Shown piece by piece: positions 1 through 10,441 of a stretch of 64,000 nucleotides of DNA. Made by a program: the position numbers and the translations under genes. Every line of letters begins with the position of its first letter. Position 1 is the stretch's first letter. A model generated the notes under the pieces. The model searched no databases. It saw only the letters and a program-made list of their open reading frames with translations, and had not been told where the DNA came from. Source of the stretch: Anaspis maculata (Eukaryota; Arthropoda; Insecta; Coleoptera; Scraptiidae); the NCBI GenBank assembly GCA_949128115.1, contig OX421968.1, positions 5,704,001 to 5,768,000 of the forward strand. Direction: 5' to 3'.

Positions 1-283
1 CTGGCCTTCGCAGTCTATGTTCTTCTTGCCAGCGCTTCTTGACGTAAAACATCCAACTTTTGTTGACATCCAGTTCTGTAGCCACTGCACTAATGAATCA
101 GTTTTCTTCCAACTTAGTTATGGCCTCGGTTATGGCCACCATTCTTCGCGCTTCCATTAAATGTCTTGGAATTTTGTTCCCGTGTATGTCCATGAAAGTT
201 ATCATTACAGAATGAAGATAGAAGTCAAAAACTTCAGGCTGACACCTACGCCTATGATGTAGTGGTGAAATTACAACAGGCAA
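1..283 (-). pseudogene. Tc1/mariner-like transposase N-terminal HTH fragment
   Basis: Reading the minus strand gives an acidic/basic N-terminal stretch, a stop codon after a KLEEN motif (about position 100), then SAVATELDVNKSW and VKKRWQEEHRLRRP up to the window edge. That pattern (helix, short turn, helix, then an arginine/proline-rich linker) is what the helix-turn-helix of Tc1-like transposases looks like. The in-frame stop and the cut at the window edge mean it is at best a relic. No catalytic DDE part is visible. Assignment rests on motif shape only, so confidence is moderate to low. Confidence 0.4.
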
Positions 284-306
284 ATTTGCCGTTCACTTTT
301 GGGTCG

Positions 307-806
307 CGTCAACTGTACCTATACCTAGAGAATCATAATGAAGTTCTCTAGGTTGAGTTGACAACCATTTTTGCTGAGAAACTAGAAGTTTTCAGTTAGC
401 AACATTTAAGGCTCTCGAAATCGGGGATTTTATAATGTTTTTCAAAGTTTCAAACCCAAATATTTCGAAAATAAAGCAAAATTTTGCATAGCGAACTTTT
501 TTCTCTAAATATAGCGTAGAATTTTAAAAAATAGGAACTATTTTCAAAATAACTAGGGGATAAAAAATTAGGGGAAAGGAGAGGGCACATCCCATTATCT
601 TTGCCCCTAAGAACTTTTGATGAAACGCATTATTGTTGCTCGATAGAAACTAATGTTTGCAACCTTTGATTCAAATTGATTGAACGGTTCAAAAGTTACG
701 GTGAAAAAAAAAACGATTATAAATTCAAAACCTCATGGTTCTACAGTGCTTTCTTGAAGCACTGTAGAACCATGCATGAGGTGTTGAATTTATAATTTTT
801 TTTTAC
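307..806. repeat. Non-coding stretch with two hairpins
   Basis: A small imperfect hairpin lies at 307-362 (GTCAAC and CCTAGAGAA each paired with their complements). A stronger one spans about 702-806: arms 731-751 and 757-781 pair almost perfectly around a few bases (CATGGTTCTACAGTGCTT and its complement), and A/T-rich flanks extend the pairing. It looks like a small foldback MITE. No coding potential seen. Confidence 0.6.
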
Positions 807-1880
807 TTTTCGACCTCATTTTTGATGGGAAATCATCCCTCAAAGTTCGTTAAACCAGTTACAAGGACCCTGTGTAAGAATGCCCTAGGTGTACCTAGCT
901 TTTGAAATCTATATGGCGTGTGGTTGAAATCATTTCTCATCTGCATGTCTAATTGTCTAGTGTGTCATTTTATCCCCTTCGAGATTCTACATATACGTTT
1001 GGGGATACACATGGTGAAAAAACCTGATGAACTTTAGCATTAATATAAACAAATTATGTTATGCAGAAAATCGTTTGCCCGAGCACAAAGCAATTTAATT
1101 AACCCGTAACTTGTACACGCAGTGCTTTTAGCGCGCATTATTAATTGTGCATTATAATAAGTGTGATAAACAGGCGAACATTAACAGCAAAATATATATT
1201 GGAGCATCGGAATCGATGCGCGAAGAATGCATTTCCGATTTTGATAAATTAAACCCGGGAAAATTTTCGTTCATTAATTCAGTACTGTGGGGGATCCTCT
1301 TAAGATTAAAATCAAATTTCTTAGATCCGCATTTTTATTAAAAATTTCGTGGTATTCTCTCGCGAAGAGATAAAATTATACTATTACCACATTTTAATGA
1401 AACAGGCGTGTCCTTTTTCCCCGCCCAAGGAATTGAATATTCTTGCTACCGTTTAATTTATCACAATAAAATTGACAGGTTTTGTCGCGGCAATTTGTAG
1501 TCTGCCGCTGAAATTGCGACTCTTCTTTGCAAATCGGAAACAAAATCATGCGATTCTTTTTGTCGATTTCAACTTAGTGTGCCCCGCTACAGCGCACCAG
1601 TCAGTGGTATAAATGTGAAACACTATATTTTCAACAATATGAAAATTTCGGTCGTTCGAAAGATTCGAATAGCTGAAGGTAGTTTGACAAAGTTGGTTCA
1701 ATCTTCCAACAACAACGACTTCATTGTACTCCCATTAGTCAATTTTTTTAATATATTCCAATACAAAAAAATCTAACACTGAAGGTAATAAATTGCTTTG
1801 TATAAACTTCGCATTCGAATAAATTAGGCTTTTGCACATTTCTTATGTTTATGTTCCAATGGTTGGGTGGAACAGTGGTC
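807..1880. other. No recognisable feature
   Basis: AT-rich single-copy-looking DNA. Short open frames at 1147-1341 and 1579-1776 have no recognisable motifs and are not supported as genes. Confidence 0.5.
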
Positions 1881-2190
1881 CTCGTACTGAACCCTGCCTT
1901 TTGTTACTTGGTACTAGTTGATTTAGTTTTTTTTATGTATATTTCGTCAGAATTGAGTAAGAATTTCATATTTGGAACATGTTTTGTTTGCAAGTTTAAG
2001 GCTCTGAACATGGTACCGATGTAGAACTTCAGTTTCCGAGAGCAGGGTAAAGTCCCTTGGACGTTTACTTTTTGCATGCGCTTTTGCTGTGCCTGAGTTT
2101 CGCAAATTTGTAACATTCAACATGAGTAATATATTTTTAGTATTAGATTTCCAATCTTGGTAATTCCAAAATCGTTTCGAGACATCTCAA
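1880..2190 (+). repeat. Dispersed repeat, copy 1 (second copy about 60700-60990)
   Basis: This stretch aligns by eye along its whole length with 60700-60990 in the same orientation. Shared landmarks are the CATGTT..TTTGCAAGTTTAAG block, the GGACGTT..ACTTTTTG block and the AATCTTGGTAATTCCAAAA block. The other copy lies inside a foldback element, so this is a fragment of the same mobile family. The short reading frames in it are not conserved as protein. Confidence 0.6.
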
Positions 2191-3002
2191 TGAAATGTCA
2201 ATTTAATGAAAGAAATCCATTAAAAAAAATTCAATGTCACGAGGTGAAAAGTAAAATAAAAACGAAATGTCCAACTATAAAATTGATGTTTTATTTTTGA
2301 TGTATGATATGACGCATCACTCTTCTTCAACGAATAACAGTATGCCAAACATTTTTTACAAAAGCGGTCACACTGCCTCGGGGGATCTTGAAAACGGGTG
2401 GTTCAATTTTTTCTGCGCTAAAATAAAAAGAGTTGAAAGGCTTCAAAAATGATTATACAGTTAGAAGCGTGATTATACAGGGTGTTTCATGACTTATACG
2501 ACATAGCTTAAGGATAGATCCAGTTTTTTTAGGCGGATCCGGGTCTGGTTTCGAAATTTTTCTAAGATTCTGCGTTTCAAAGTTACAGGGTGATTTATGT
2601 ATTTTGGTCAAAACTTTGATAGGTCATAACTTTGGAGCAAATGAATGGAATCGAATGAAATTTGACAGGAAATGTCTCTTACCACGAACAATCACAATGA
2701 CCAACAAGGCATAAAAAATCCAGGGCCGGACTGAAAAAAATGGCCCTCATCAATTCTTGGGGCAAAACAGCCGTTTTCGCATCGGATTCCTAAAAAATTG
2801 CCATTGTATTTGGAAAGTTGAGAAAAAATGCTACAGAATCAGCTATCAAATACGAACGGCACACCTCAATAGGTTTAGTAAAAAAATAAAATAAAAAAAA
2901 TTGAAAATTTCAATAGCGATATTTCCTGAATGATTTGAGATAATTCATCGCAATTACTACTTTTCAAACAGGAAACGAGCAAAATTTGGAAAAAAAACAA
3001 AA

Positions 3003-4745
3003 CTCCTAACAATAGGTGATAAATACATCACATGTTATTAACAAATGGTTTTCAAAATACCCTCCCCCTACTTCGACGCATTTTCCACATCTCGTCACTA
3101 AATGTTTAGTGGCTTTTCGAATGGTTGGTGTATTGTTCCGCGTTTCATTAGCAGCTGCAATGATCTTTTCTCTACAATCCTTCCTGGTATTCATTTCCGT
3201 CTTGTAGACCTCTAGATCTTTCATGCGGCCCCATACTAGTGTGGTCCAAAAAAAACTGTTTTTCTATTTTTGATCGGGCCACCCTCTACTTTTGTTACAC
3301 ATACCCATAGTGATTTCCTCGTGAAATTTCAATTCTCTACCATGGCAGAAAGGGGGTGCTCATCAACCCTCTAATTTTGAAAATTCTAGATTTATTCGTA
3401 GAACTTTGTGGCATCCAGATTCACCAAAAACACGATGGAATATGTCAGTAATAATCTATTTAGCACAATTTGAGGATTATAATATAAAAGAAAAATCAGA
3501 TGAGAGTGAAATATTGATCGTTGAACTAATAGTGACACCTACCAAAAAAGCGGAGATGAGTCGCGGTATGACTTGTTGATGTTGAAGCTAGATGTCACAA
3601 AGTAAGGCATAGTGTTTTCATCTCTGGTTAACTTTAACCAAAAGGTCAATGTCATAATTGTCATATCAACATTGCTGGAACATTGGTATCTTTGGCAATT
3701 AACCTCAAGTTGACCTCTGGATAGAGTTATCCTGGGACGGAAATACTGAGTCTAAAAATAATTTTGCAATCCTAAGGACTGCGGAAACCTCAAGATATTT
3801 CACCTTTGGGAAAACATTAAACATGTTACTGATTTTGAATATCAGTGTCTACTTCCTGAGACATTTCTTCTAGATATGGATCATCATCCATGATCACCTC
3901 CAAGGCAAAGACTGAGTTAGGTATAAATTTACGGGTGGGAAAGGATACTGGCAAAAAGGGGTGTCCAATTGTTCGAGAAATACAACTAACTACTGACCAA
4001 TGACAAGAATGAAAAGATGGTTTTGTTGCATATGGTAGACCAATTTGAAAATGGTGCCTATTTGGACGACCAAAAATTTTTGATCAACGTAGTCTAAAGT
4101 AAAATCATACCATGTTAGTTAGACATTATAATTCCGCTTCATTTGATTTTTCTTGTACATAATTCTTCACTTAGGTACACCAAACGAACAATAATTCATA
4201 TATTACTTCGTATTTTGTCGAATCTGGATGCTACAAACTCCTACGGATAAATCTGGGATATTCAAATTTTGAGGGTTGATGAGCACCCCCTTCCTGCCAT
4301 GGTAGAGAACTGAAATTTCACCAGGAAATCACTATGGGTATGTGTAACAAAAATGGAGGGTGGCCCCATCAAAAATTGAAAATATTTTTTTTTTGGACCA
4401 CACTACCCCATACTTAGTAATCTAGGACTGTGAGATCAGGAGATCTGGAAGCCAGGAATGAGGACCCCCGCGACCAATCCAGCCATGGAGGTATTCTGCG
4501 TACAAGTGTTCTCTGACGTTTAATGAAAAATGAGGCGGTGCCCCATTTTGTAGAAAAAAGGCAAAACATTTTGGAGGAAGCTTAGATAGCCTTCCCCCGT
4601 CAGCCGTTCCTCAAAGAAATGTAGCCCAATTAAAGTGTCGTCAACCACTCCGCACCACAAATTCAGTGAAAACCTTCGTTGAGAGTTCTTTTGTACCGTG
4701 GCATAAAGGTTTTCGTGTAATGCCCATAAGTGGGAATTTTTAAGT
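3003..4745 (-). pseudogene. Tc1/mariner-like DDE transposase, broken, split by a hAT-like insertion
   Basis: Read on the minus strand from 4745 down to 4414, then across the insertion from 3224 down to about 3006. In order the conceptual protein shows a RRFSLNLWCGVV strand, the LIGLHFFEERLTGEGYL block, FLQNGAPPH, a WIGRGGPHSW block, and the C-terminal part starting MKDLEVYKTEMNTRKD. These are the usual landmarks of Tc1/mariner-type DDE transposases with a C-terminal RSPDLTxLD motif. The catalytic Asp in the canonical QDGAPPH is Asn here. The RSPDL region is out of frame and a 1169-bp element interrupts the gene, so it is dead. The family call is firm; the clade within it is not determined. 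Confidence 0.75.
3237..4405. mobile_element. hAT-like non-autonomous element with 8-bp target duplication
   Basis: The 1169-bp element is flanked on both sides by CCCCATAC (3229-3236 and 4406-4413). It starts TAGTGTGGTCC and ends with the exact complement, and similarity between the two ends continues inwards for roughly 200 bp. The empty site can be read in the opposite arm of the host element (about 5350-5375, complement), where the sequence is continuous with only one CCCCATAC. An 8-bp duplication points to the hAT superfamily, although other 8-bp duplicating groups (P, Merlin) are not excluded. No transposase frame is present. Confidence 0.85.
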
Positions 4746-5199
4746 TTCAGTTTTGAAGGTTCTCTTCATTTTCTTCGTTTCTCCTCGGTTCCGTTTCGCC
4801 ACCCGCGTTGTGCGAGGGCGATTTCGGACTTCTCATTATTGTTATTGTGTATCACTCCATTTTTCAACCCACAACCTACCCTACCGTGACGCGCTAGACA
4901 TAAGCGGAATGCACAGAGAGCGCTCTCTCCATCTCACGGCGCTGGACGTCAGAAGGTAGGTCCTTTTTCATTTTTCACTTCAATACCCAAGACAGTGCAT
5001 CCCAGCTAAAACATCTCGGCGTGATTTTCGCAGAAACCGTTCAACCAATACAATTCTTCTTTTTTGTGGAAATAAGCCCTAAATCTAAGCTTCAATTAGA
5101 GAGGTGCCGGTGTCTGCAGCTGCTCTACTTCCCAAAATATGGCAATTTGAACAGGCCCCAAAACAACAGGCACATAATTATGGAGATTTATGATTAGCA
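4746..5199. other. Unique centre of the inverted composite
   Basis: This is the unpaired centre between the two inverted transposase copies. A 68-residue open frame at 4753-4959 has no recognised motif. Nothing else is seen. Confidence 0.4.
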
Positions 5200-5592
5200 A
5201 GAAGAACAATTCTACATCAGATTGCAATTGGAGCACTGTATTAATTTTCCATCAATCGCCAGAGAATACTTGGATGCAGAATACCCCCATCGCTGGATTG
5301 GTCGTGGGGGTCCTCATTCCTGGCTCCCAGATCTCCTGATCTCACAGTCCTAGATTACTATGTATGGGGCCGCATGAAAGATTTAGAGGTCTACAAGACG
5401 GAAATGAATACCAGGAAGGATTGTAGAGAGAAGATCATTGCAGCTGATAATGAAACGCGGAACAATACACCAACCATTCGAAAAGCCACTAGACATTTAG
5501 TGACGAGATGTGGAAAATGCGTCGAAGTTGGGGGAGGGTATTTTGAAAACCATTTGTTGATAACATGTAATGTATTTATCACCTATTGTTAG
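5200..5592 (+). pseudogene. Tc1/mariner-like transposase C-terminal fragment (right arm)
   Basis: On the plus strand the frame reads REYLDAEYPHRWIGRGGPHSW, then shifts by one base and continues RSPDLTVLDYYVWGRMKDLEV and on to VEVGGGYFENHLL. RSPDLTxLDxxxWG is the signature around the third catalytic residue of Tc1/mariner transposases. The last 72 codons (5374-5592) are open and nearly identical to the left-arm copy (for example AADNET here, AAANET there). The frameshift before the RSPDL motif and the missing N-terminal two thirds make it a pseudogene. Confidence 0.75.
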
Positions 5593-6224
5593 GAGTTTTG
5601 ATTCTTTTTTCAAATGTTGCTCGTTTCCTGTTTAAAAAGTAGTAATTGCGATGAATTATCTCAAATCATTCAGGAAATATCGCTATTAAAATTTTCAATT
5701 TTTTTTTATTTATTTTTTTACTGAACGTACTGAAGTGTGCCGTTCGTATTGGATAGCTGATTCTGTAGCATTTTTTCTCAACTTTCCAAATACAATGGCA
5801 TTTTTTTAAGAATCCGATGCGAAAATGGCGTTTTTGCCCCAAGAATTGATGGGGGCCATTTTTTTTAGTCCGGCCCTGGATTTTTTCATGCCTTGTTGGT
5901 CATTGTGATTGTTCGTGGTAAGAGACATTTCCTGTCAAATTTCATTCGATTCCATTCATTTGCTCCAAAGTTATGACCTATCAAAGTTTTAACCAAAATA
6001 CATAAATCACCCTGTAACTTTGAAACGCAGGATCTTAGAAAAATTTCGAAGCCAGATCCGGATCCGCCTCAAAAAACTGGATCTATCCTTGAGCTATGTC
6101 GTATAAGTCATGAAACACCCTGTATAGAAGCGTGATTTTTTTTATTACTCGTTATAACGTCAACTGTCATAGAGAATGTGGTACAACTCCATAAATAATG
6201 TATTTGCAATGGAAAATCATCACT

Positions 6225-6830
6225 AACCGTTGGAAAACCGAAGCCGTGTCGATTTTGAAAATAGATCTAAACGACGTCCAGTCCAATCTACTTTCGACAT
6301 GAGTTAAAATTATTTGAAAAAAGTCGATCCCGAGGAGGGATCAATTTTTTTAGTGGAGTCCTGCATCAAAAGCGAGTTGTTTGGTCAAAATCCGGGTGAA
6401 AGGCTCTCCCGGGTGGCAGCGGCTAGGACATATTTTGAAAATTCATAACGTCTGACTGGGACATGGTGGAAAGTTGCAACTGCAGACTTAATTTGAGTCT
6501 CTTGTTATGTTTCTTTCTGCCAAATTTGGTCCCAATCCATCGGATAGATTTTGAATAATTGAATAGTAAAATTTTTAACTTTGACATTTTTTAATATTTG
6601 ATACATGACAGATAGAGGAATGCTTCCAAATGTTTTGAGTACAGTTTTTCAAGAGCTTCCAAATGACATACTGCAAGTCAAGTGCCGTGAGATATAGCTT
6701 TTGTCATGTCATGTTTGTCATAGCTTTGGAAAATCATGTCTGCATATCAAATTTCAACTCGATCAGAATGATGGTCCGGCAGTTACCGCGGAAAATTACA
6801 GACACTCCCAGGACGTTTTGCTTAGTTCCA
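6225..6830 (+). mobile_element. Family X element, internal fragment
   Basis: Begins near CCGTTGGAAAACCGAAGCCGT and follows the internal sequence of the fuller copy at 10749-12000: AAAAGTCGATCCC, then GTGGAGTCCTGC, then CTGCCAAATTTGGT, then AAATGACATA. Neither terminal inverted repeat is present. No coding capacity. Confidence 0.65.
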
Positions 6831-6984
6831 GGCAGCGTTTGAAAAAATTAACGTCTATTGCAGTTTGCATTTGCAGTTTTCCACAGCAAATACTTAATTT
6901 ATGGAATCGTACCGCATTCTATATGATAGATGACTTCATCAGGAACAATCCACGGAAAAAATCAAGTCTTTATGACTTTCCGTT

Positions 6985-7505
6985 CTCTATTATTATTATT
7001 ATTATTATTATTCGTTTATTGTATAACAAGGGAATGGTAATCCCAATATTGTTAGGAAGAGTGTCACTCATTCCGACAGAAAGCCCTTTTTTTCAAAACC
7101 CCAACAGTGTAATTATGGGTTTGGTACATTTCACCGACAACCAACTCGCCGACTGGACATTTCACCGACACGCCGTTTCGCCGACAGGACATTTCACCGA
7201 CTCGCCGATTCACCGACTGGACATTTCACCGACAAGACAATTCGCCGACACGCCATTTCACCGACAGGACATTTCACCGACACGCCGATTCACCGACAGG
7301 ATATTTCACCGACAGGACACTTCACCGACACGCCATTTCACCGACAGGACATTTCACCGACTCGCCGATCCACCGACAGGACATTTCACCGACTCGCCGA
7401 TTCACCGACAGGACATTTCACCGACAGGACATTCCACCGACAAGGCAACTCACCGACAGGGCATTTCACCGACAAGACAACTCACCGACAGGAAATTTGA
7501 TTAAT
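6985..7505 (+). repeat. (ATT)n run and 15-bp minisatellite
   Basis: A short ATT run (about 6990-7012) precedes a tandem array from about 7127 to 7495. The unit is TTCACCGACAGGACA (15 bp) with variants (GACTCGCCGA, GACACGCC, GACAAGACAA), roughly two dozen units. Because 15 is a multiple of three, the array keeps one frame open and yields a 267-codon open frame (6701-7504) of repeated FHRQDISPT-like peptides. This open frame is a by-product of repeat length: its first half runs through a family X fragment. Confidence 0.8.
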
Positions 7506-7779
7506 TCGCCGAATTTGCAAATTTTGCTTGAAAATGAGTTCCCGGAAAATGCTGCAAAATGTAACCATATCGTGTCTGGTATTGGCGAATGCGATAAAAA
7601 AACTTTTTTGTGTAGGTTTCATGTTTCCACATTGACCCTGTACGTTGCTAAAAGCTCAAACGTGGAAAACAGATTGTTGTCTGTATCTTTTTGCCGGGAA
7701 ATTAGAGGAAAATTTAATTGGTATGATAAAATGCAAAAATTCATCATCAAATCTAGACCCCAACCAATCTGGATTCGGA

Positions 7780-8520
7780 CGTACGGTTACCGAGTCAAAA
7801 ATTAACTCCTCAACTGGCGGGTCTAAAAAAAGGAGATTGCTCGAGTCAAAATAGACTTTATCTATGCAGTGAGTTCAAAAAGAAGAATGATACTTGAGTC
7901 AAAAATCAGTTCTTGATCTGGTAGGTCTGGAAAGAAGGATGATACTTGACTCGAAAACAAACTCCATATCTAGTATGCCCAAGAATACTTTATTCAAAAA
8001 TAGATCCCTCATACGAGTAGTGGGTCTAAAAAGAAGGATGATACTTGAGTAAAAAATGAACTTCTTATCTGGTGGGTCTGGGAAAGAAGCGATGTTTGAA
8101 TCAAAAACTCAAAAATAGGCTCTGTAATTGGTGAGTCTAAAAAATAGCATGATAGGTACTCGATCAAAAAATAATCCTGATAAACTACTGAACTAGCGGG
8201 TAGAAAAAGTGTTCTTGTCAATACATAATCTATGTAGTGAGTTGGAAAAGAATAAGGATAGTACTTGAGTGGAAATCAGTTATTTATTTGGTGGGTCAGG
8301 GAAGAAGGACCATACTCGAGTTCGAAATAAATTCCATATTTGGTAGGCCTAAGAATACTTGACTCAAAAATTAAACCCTTATCTATTGGCGCTAAAAAGA
8401 AGGATGATACTTGAGCAAGAAATAATCTTCTCTGGTGGATCTAAGGTCTAAGTCTAAGAAGGATAAAACTTGAGTCTGATATGAATTCCTTATCTGGTGA
8501 GTCTCAAAAGAAGGATGATA
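7780..8520 (+). repeat. Diverged 50-54 bp minisatellite, left block
   Basis: Tandem units of about 50-54 bp share the pattern TCAAAAAT..ACTCCTTATCTGGTGGGTCT, then AAAAGAAGGATGATACTTGAG. Units have drifted, with small deletions. The array resumes unchanged at 10022 after the foldback element, which therefore landed inside it. No coding role seen. Confidence 0.75.
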
Positions 8521-10021
8521 TACAGTGCTCAACAATTGAAGTGGAACACCTGCAAATTTTGGTCAAATTAAAATGGTCGTATTTTCTCAAGAAAAATCCG
8601 AATTGCAATTAGTTTTTTTCCCTGGACAGCTAATGTCTTAGACTACAGCATGATATAATTCTTTCTTGTTACAAGTTTTTCATATTATTTATACAGGGTG
8701 TAGTAGTGAGGTACTGCAAAAAATGTAAAGTTTGCACTCCTCCCGATCCACGAAAACATTTTCTTGAATTTTTCCAACTTGTTCTGGAGAAACTTTGAAC
8801 CCATACCTCGAAACAGTTTTCTGGGTTCTCGTTTATCCCTGTTAATTACAGGGTGATCTCAAAAAAGTGATATTTTAGGCTTTCAATGGTAACTTCTTTC
8901 ATTGTTATCCGATTTTAAACTTCCTTGGCTCATATTGAAGCTGAAACTTCAGGCGAGAACGGTGTGAGGTCAAAGCTTATTGAAGAGAAACATTCAATGT
9001 AAGGGGACGTGTCAAAAGTGACCCGAATGCAAAACAGCTTCCGACTTTCCGTTTAATAACAGATAAGAACAAATTGAAACGTGTCTTCAAAGGATCCGCT
9101 AATTCGGACCATTTTGATCTGCTTTTCGCTTTAGTTGTCCAAGATAATGTCCGTGGTAGAACCGAAACTTGACTGCGTGTTTCCGCAAAAAAATCGCATC
9201 CCTTATTTACCTGTAGGCGACCGTAACCCAAGTTACAAGATTTAGAACTGGCAGGCATACGTGTTTTATTGTCAAGGAGAATTTTTGGAATTGTTGTGAA
9301 TTTTGTAACTTGGGTTACGGCCGCCTTCAGGTAAATAAGGGATGCGATTTTTTCGCGAAAACACGCAGTCAAGTTTTGATTCTACCACGGAAATTTCTTG
9401 GACAACTAAAGCGAGATGCAGATCGAAATGGTCCAAATTAGCGGATCCTTTGAGGACAAGTTTCAATTTGTTTTTGTCTTCCATCAAACAGATACTCGGA
9501 AGCTGTTCAACATTCGGGTCGCTTCTGATACGTCCCCTTATATTGAATTATTGTTTCCAATGAGTTTTGACCTCACAACGTTCTCGCCCTAAGTATCAGC
9601 TTCAATATGAGCTAAAGATGTTTAAAATCGGATAACAATGAAAGAAGTTATCATTGAAAGTCTAAAATTTCACTTTTTTTGAGATCACCCTGTAATTAAC
9701 ACAGCTAGACAAAAACCCAAAAAACCATTTCGAGGTATGGACTCAATGTTTTTCCAGAACGAGTTGAAAAAAATTAAAAAAAAATTCCCGCGGATCGGGA
9801 GAGGTGCAAACTTTACATTTTTTGCAGTACCTCACTATTTCACCCTGTATGAATAATATGACAAGCTTGCAACAAGAAAGAACTCCATCATGCTGTAGTC
9901 TAAGACATTAGCTGTCCAGGAATAAAAAGCTCATTGCAATTCGGTTTTTTCTTAAGAAAATACGACCATTTTAATTTTACCAAAATTTTCAGGTGTTCCA
10001 CTTCAATTGTTGAGCACTGTA
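8521..10021. mobile_element. Foldback Tc1-like element with ~720-bp arms
   Basis: The ends are TACAGTGCTCAACAATTGAA and its complement. Arms of about 720 bp (8521-9240 and 9302-10021) leave only some 60 bp between them, so the element is almost one long palindrome. An inner TACAGGGTG lies 171 bp in on the left (8692) and its complement 172 bp in on the right (ends 9849). Flanks GATGATA and CTTGAATAG join into the surrounding minisatellite consensus, giving a TA target. Overlapping open frames on both strands (8977-9563) are mirror images and not genes. Confidence 0.85.
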
Positions 10022-10430
10022 CTTGAATAGAAAATGAACTTCTTATCTGGTGGGTCTGAGAAGAAGGATGATACCTCGGATGATACTGGCGTCAAAAATT
10101 GGTTTCTTATCTAATGGGTCCGAAAAAAATGATACTTGAGTTGAGAATACACTTCTGATTTTGTGGGTTTGAACAAGGAGATTGTGTTTGAAAAAAAGGA
10201 AGATGCTTGTGTCAAAAAATCAGGAACTGACTGTGTATCTGGTGATAAGTAGGTACCACCTAATTACTAGACTTAAGTCAGAAAAGAAGGACGATACTCT
10301 AGTCAAAAATAAACTCCTCAACTGGCGGGTCTAAAAAAAGGAAGATAAGCAAAAAAACATTTCCTCATCAGGTGGGTCTGAAAAGAAGGAAGATACTCAA
10401 GTGAAAATTGGATTCTTACCTGGTTATCGA
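10022..10430 (+). repeat. Diverged 50-54 bp minisatellite, right block
   Basis: Continuation of the array at 7780-8520: the first unit resumes with CTTGAATAGAAAATGAACTT directly after the foldback element. It ends near 10430, where LINE-derived sequence starts. Confidence 0.75.
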
Positions 10431-10441
10431 ATACACTTTTG

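Larger units (their letters stand above)
2476..6124. mobile_element. Head-to-head Tc1/mariner-derived composite with long inverted repeats
   Basis: The left end starts TACAGGGTGTTTCATGAC and the right end is its complement. The arms match for about 760 bp (2476-3236 against 5366-6124). Each arm contains the 3' end of a Tc1/mariner-type transposase pointing inwards to outwards, so the structure is two truncated copies joined head to head around a unique centre (about 4750-5200). A 13-bp direct repeat, TAGAAGCGTGATT, flanks it (2462-2474 and 6125-6137). That is longer than the TA expected of this superfamily, so it may predate insertion. The left arm is split by a hAT-like element. Confidence 0.75.

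Noticed and set aside
6701..7504. 267-codon open frame as a gene
   Set aside because: Half lies in a family X fragment and half in a 15-bp minisatellite whose length keeps the frame open; no splice or protein motif.
7780..8520. CRISPR-like array
   Set aside because: Units are contiguous and drifting, without unique spacers; eukaryotic context.
8977..9563. 131-, 71- and 73-codon frames as genes
   Set aside because: They are mirror images in the two arms of a foldback element.
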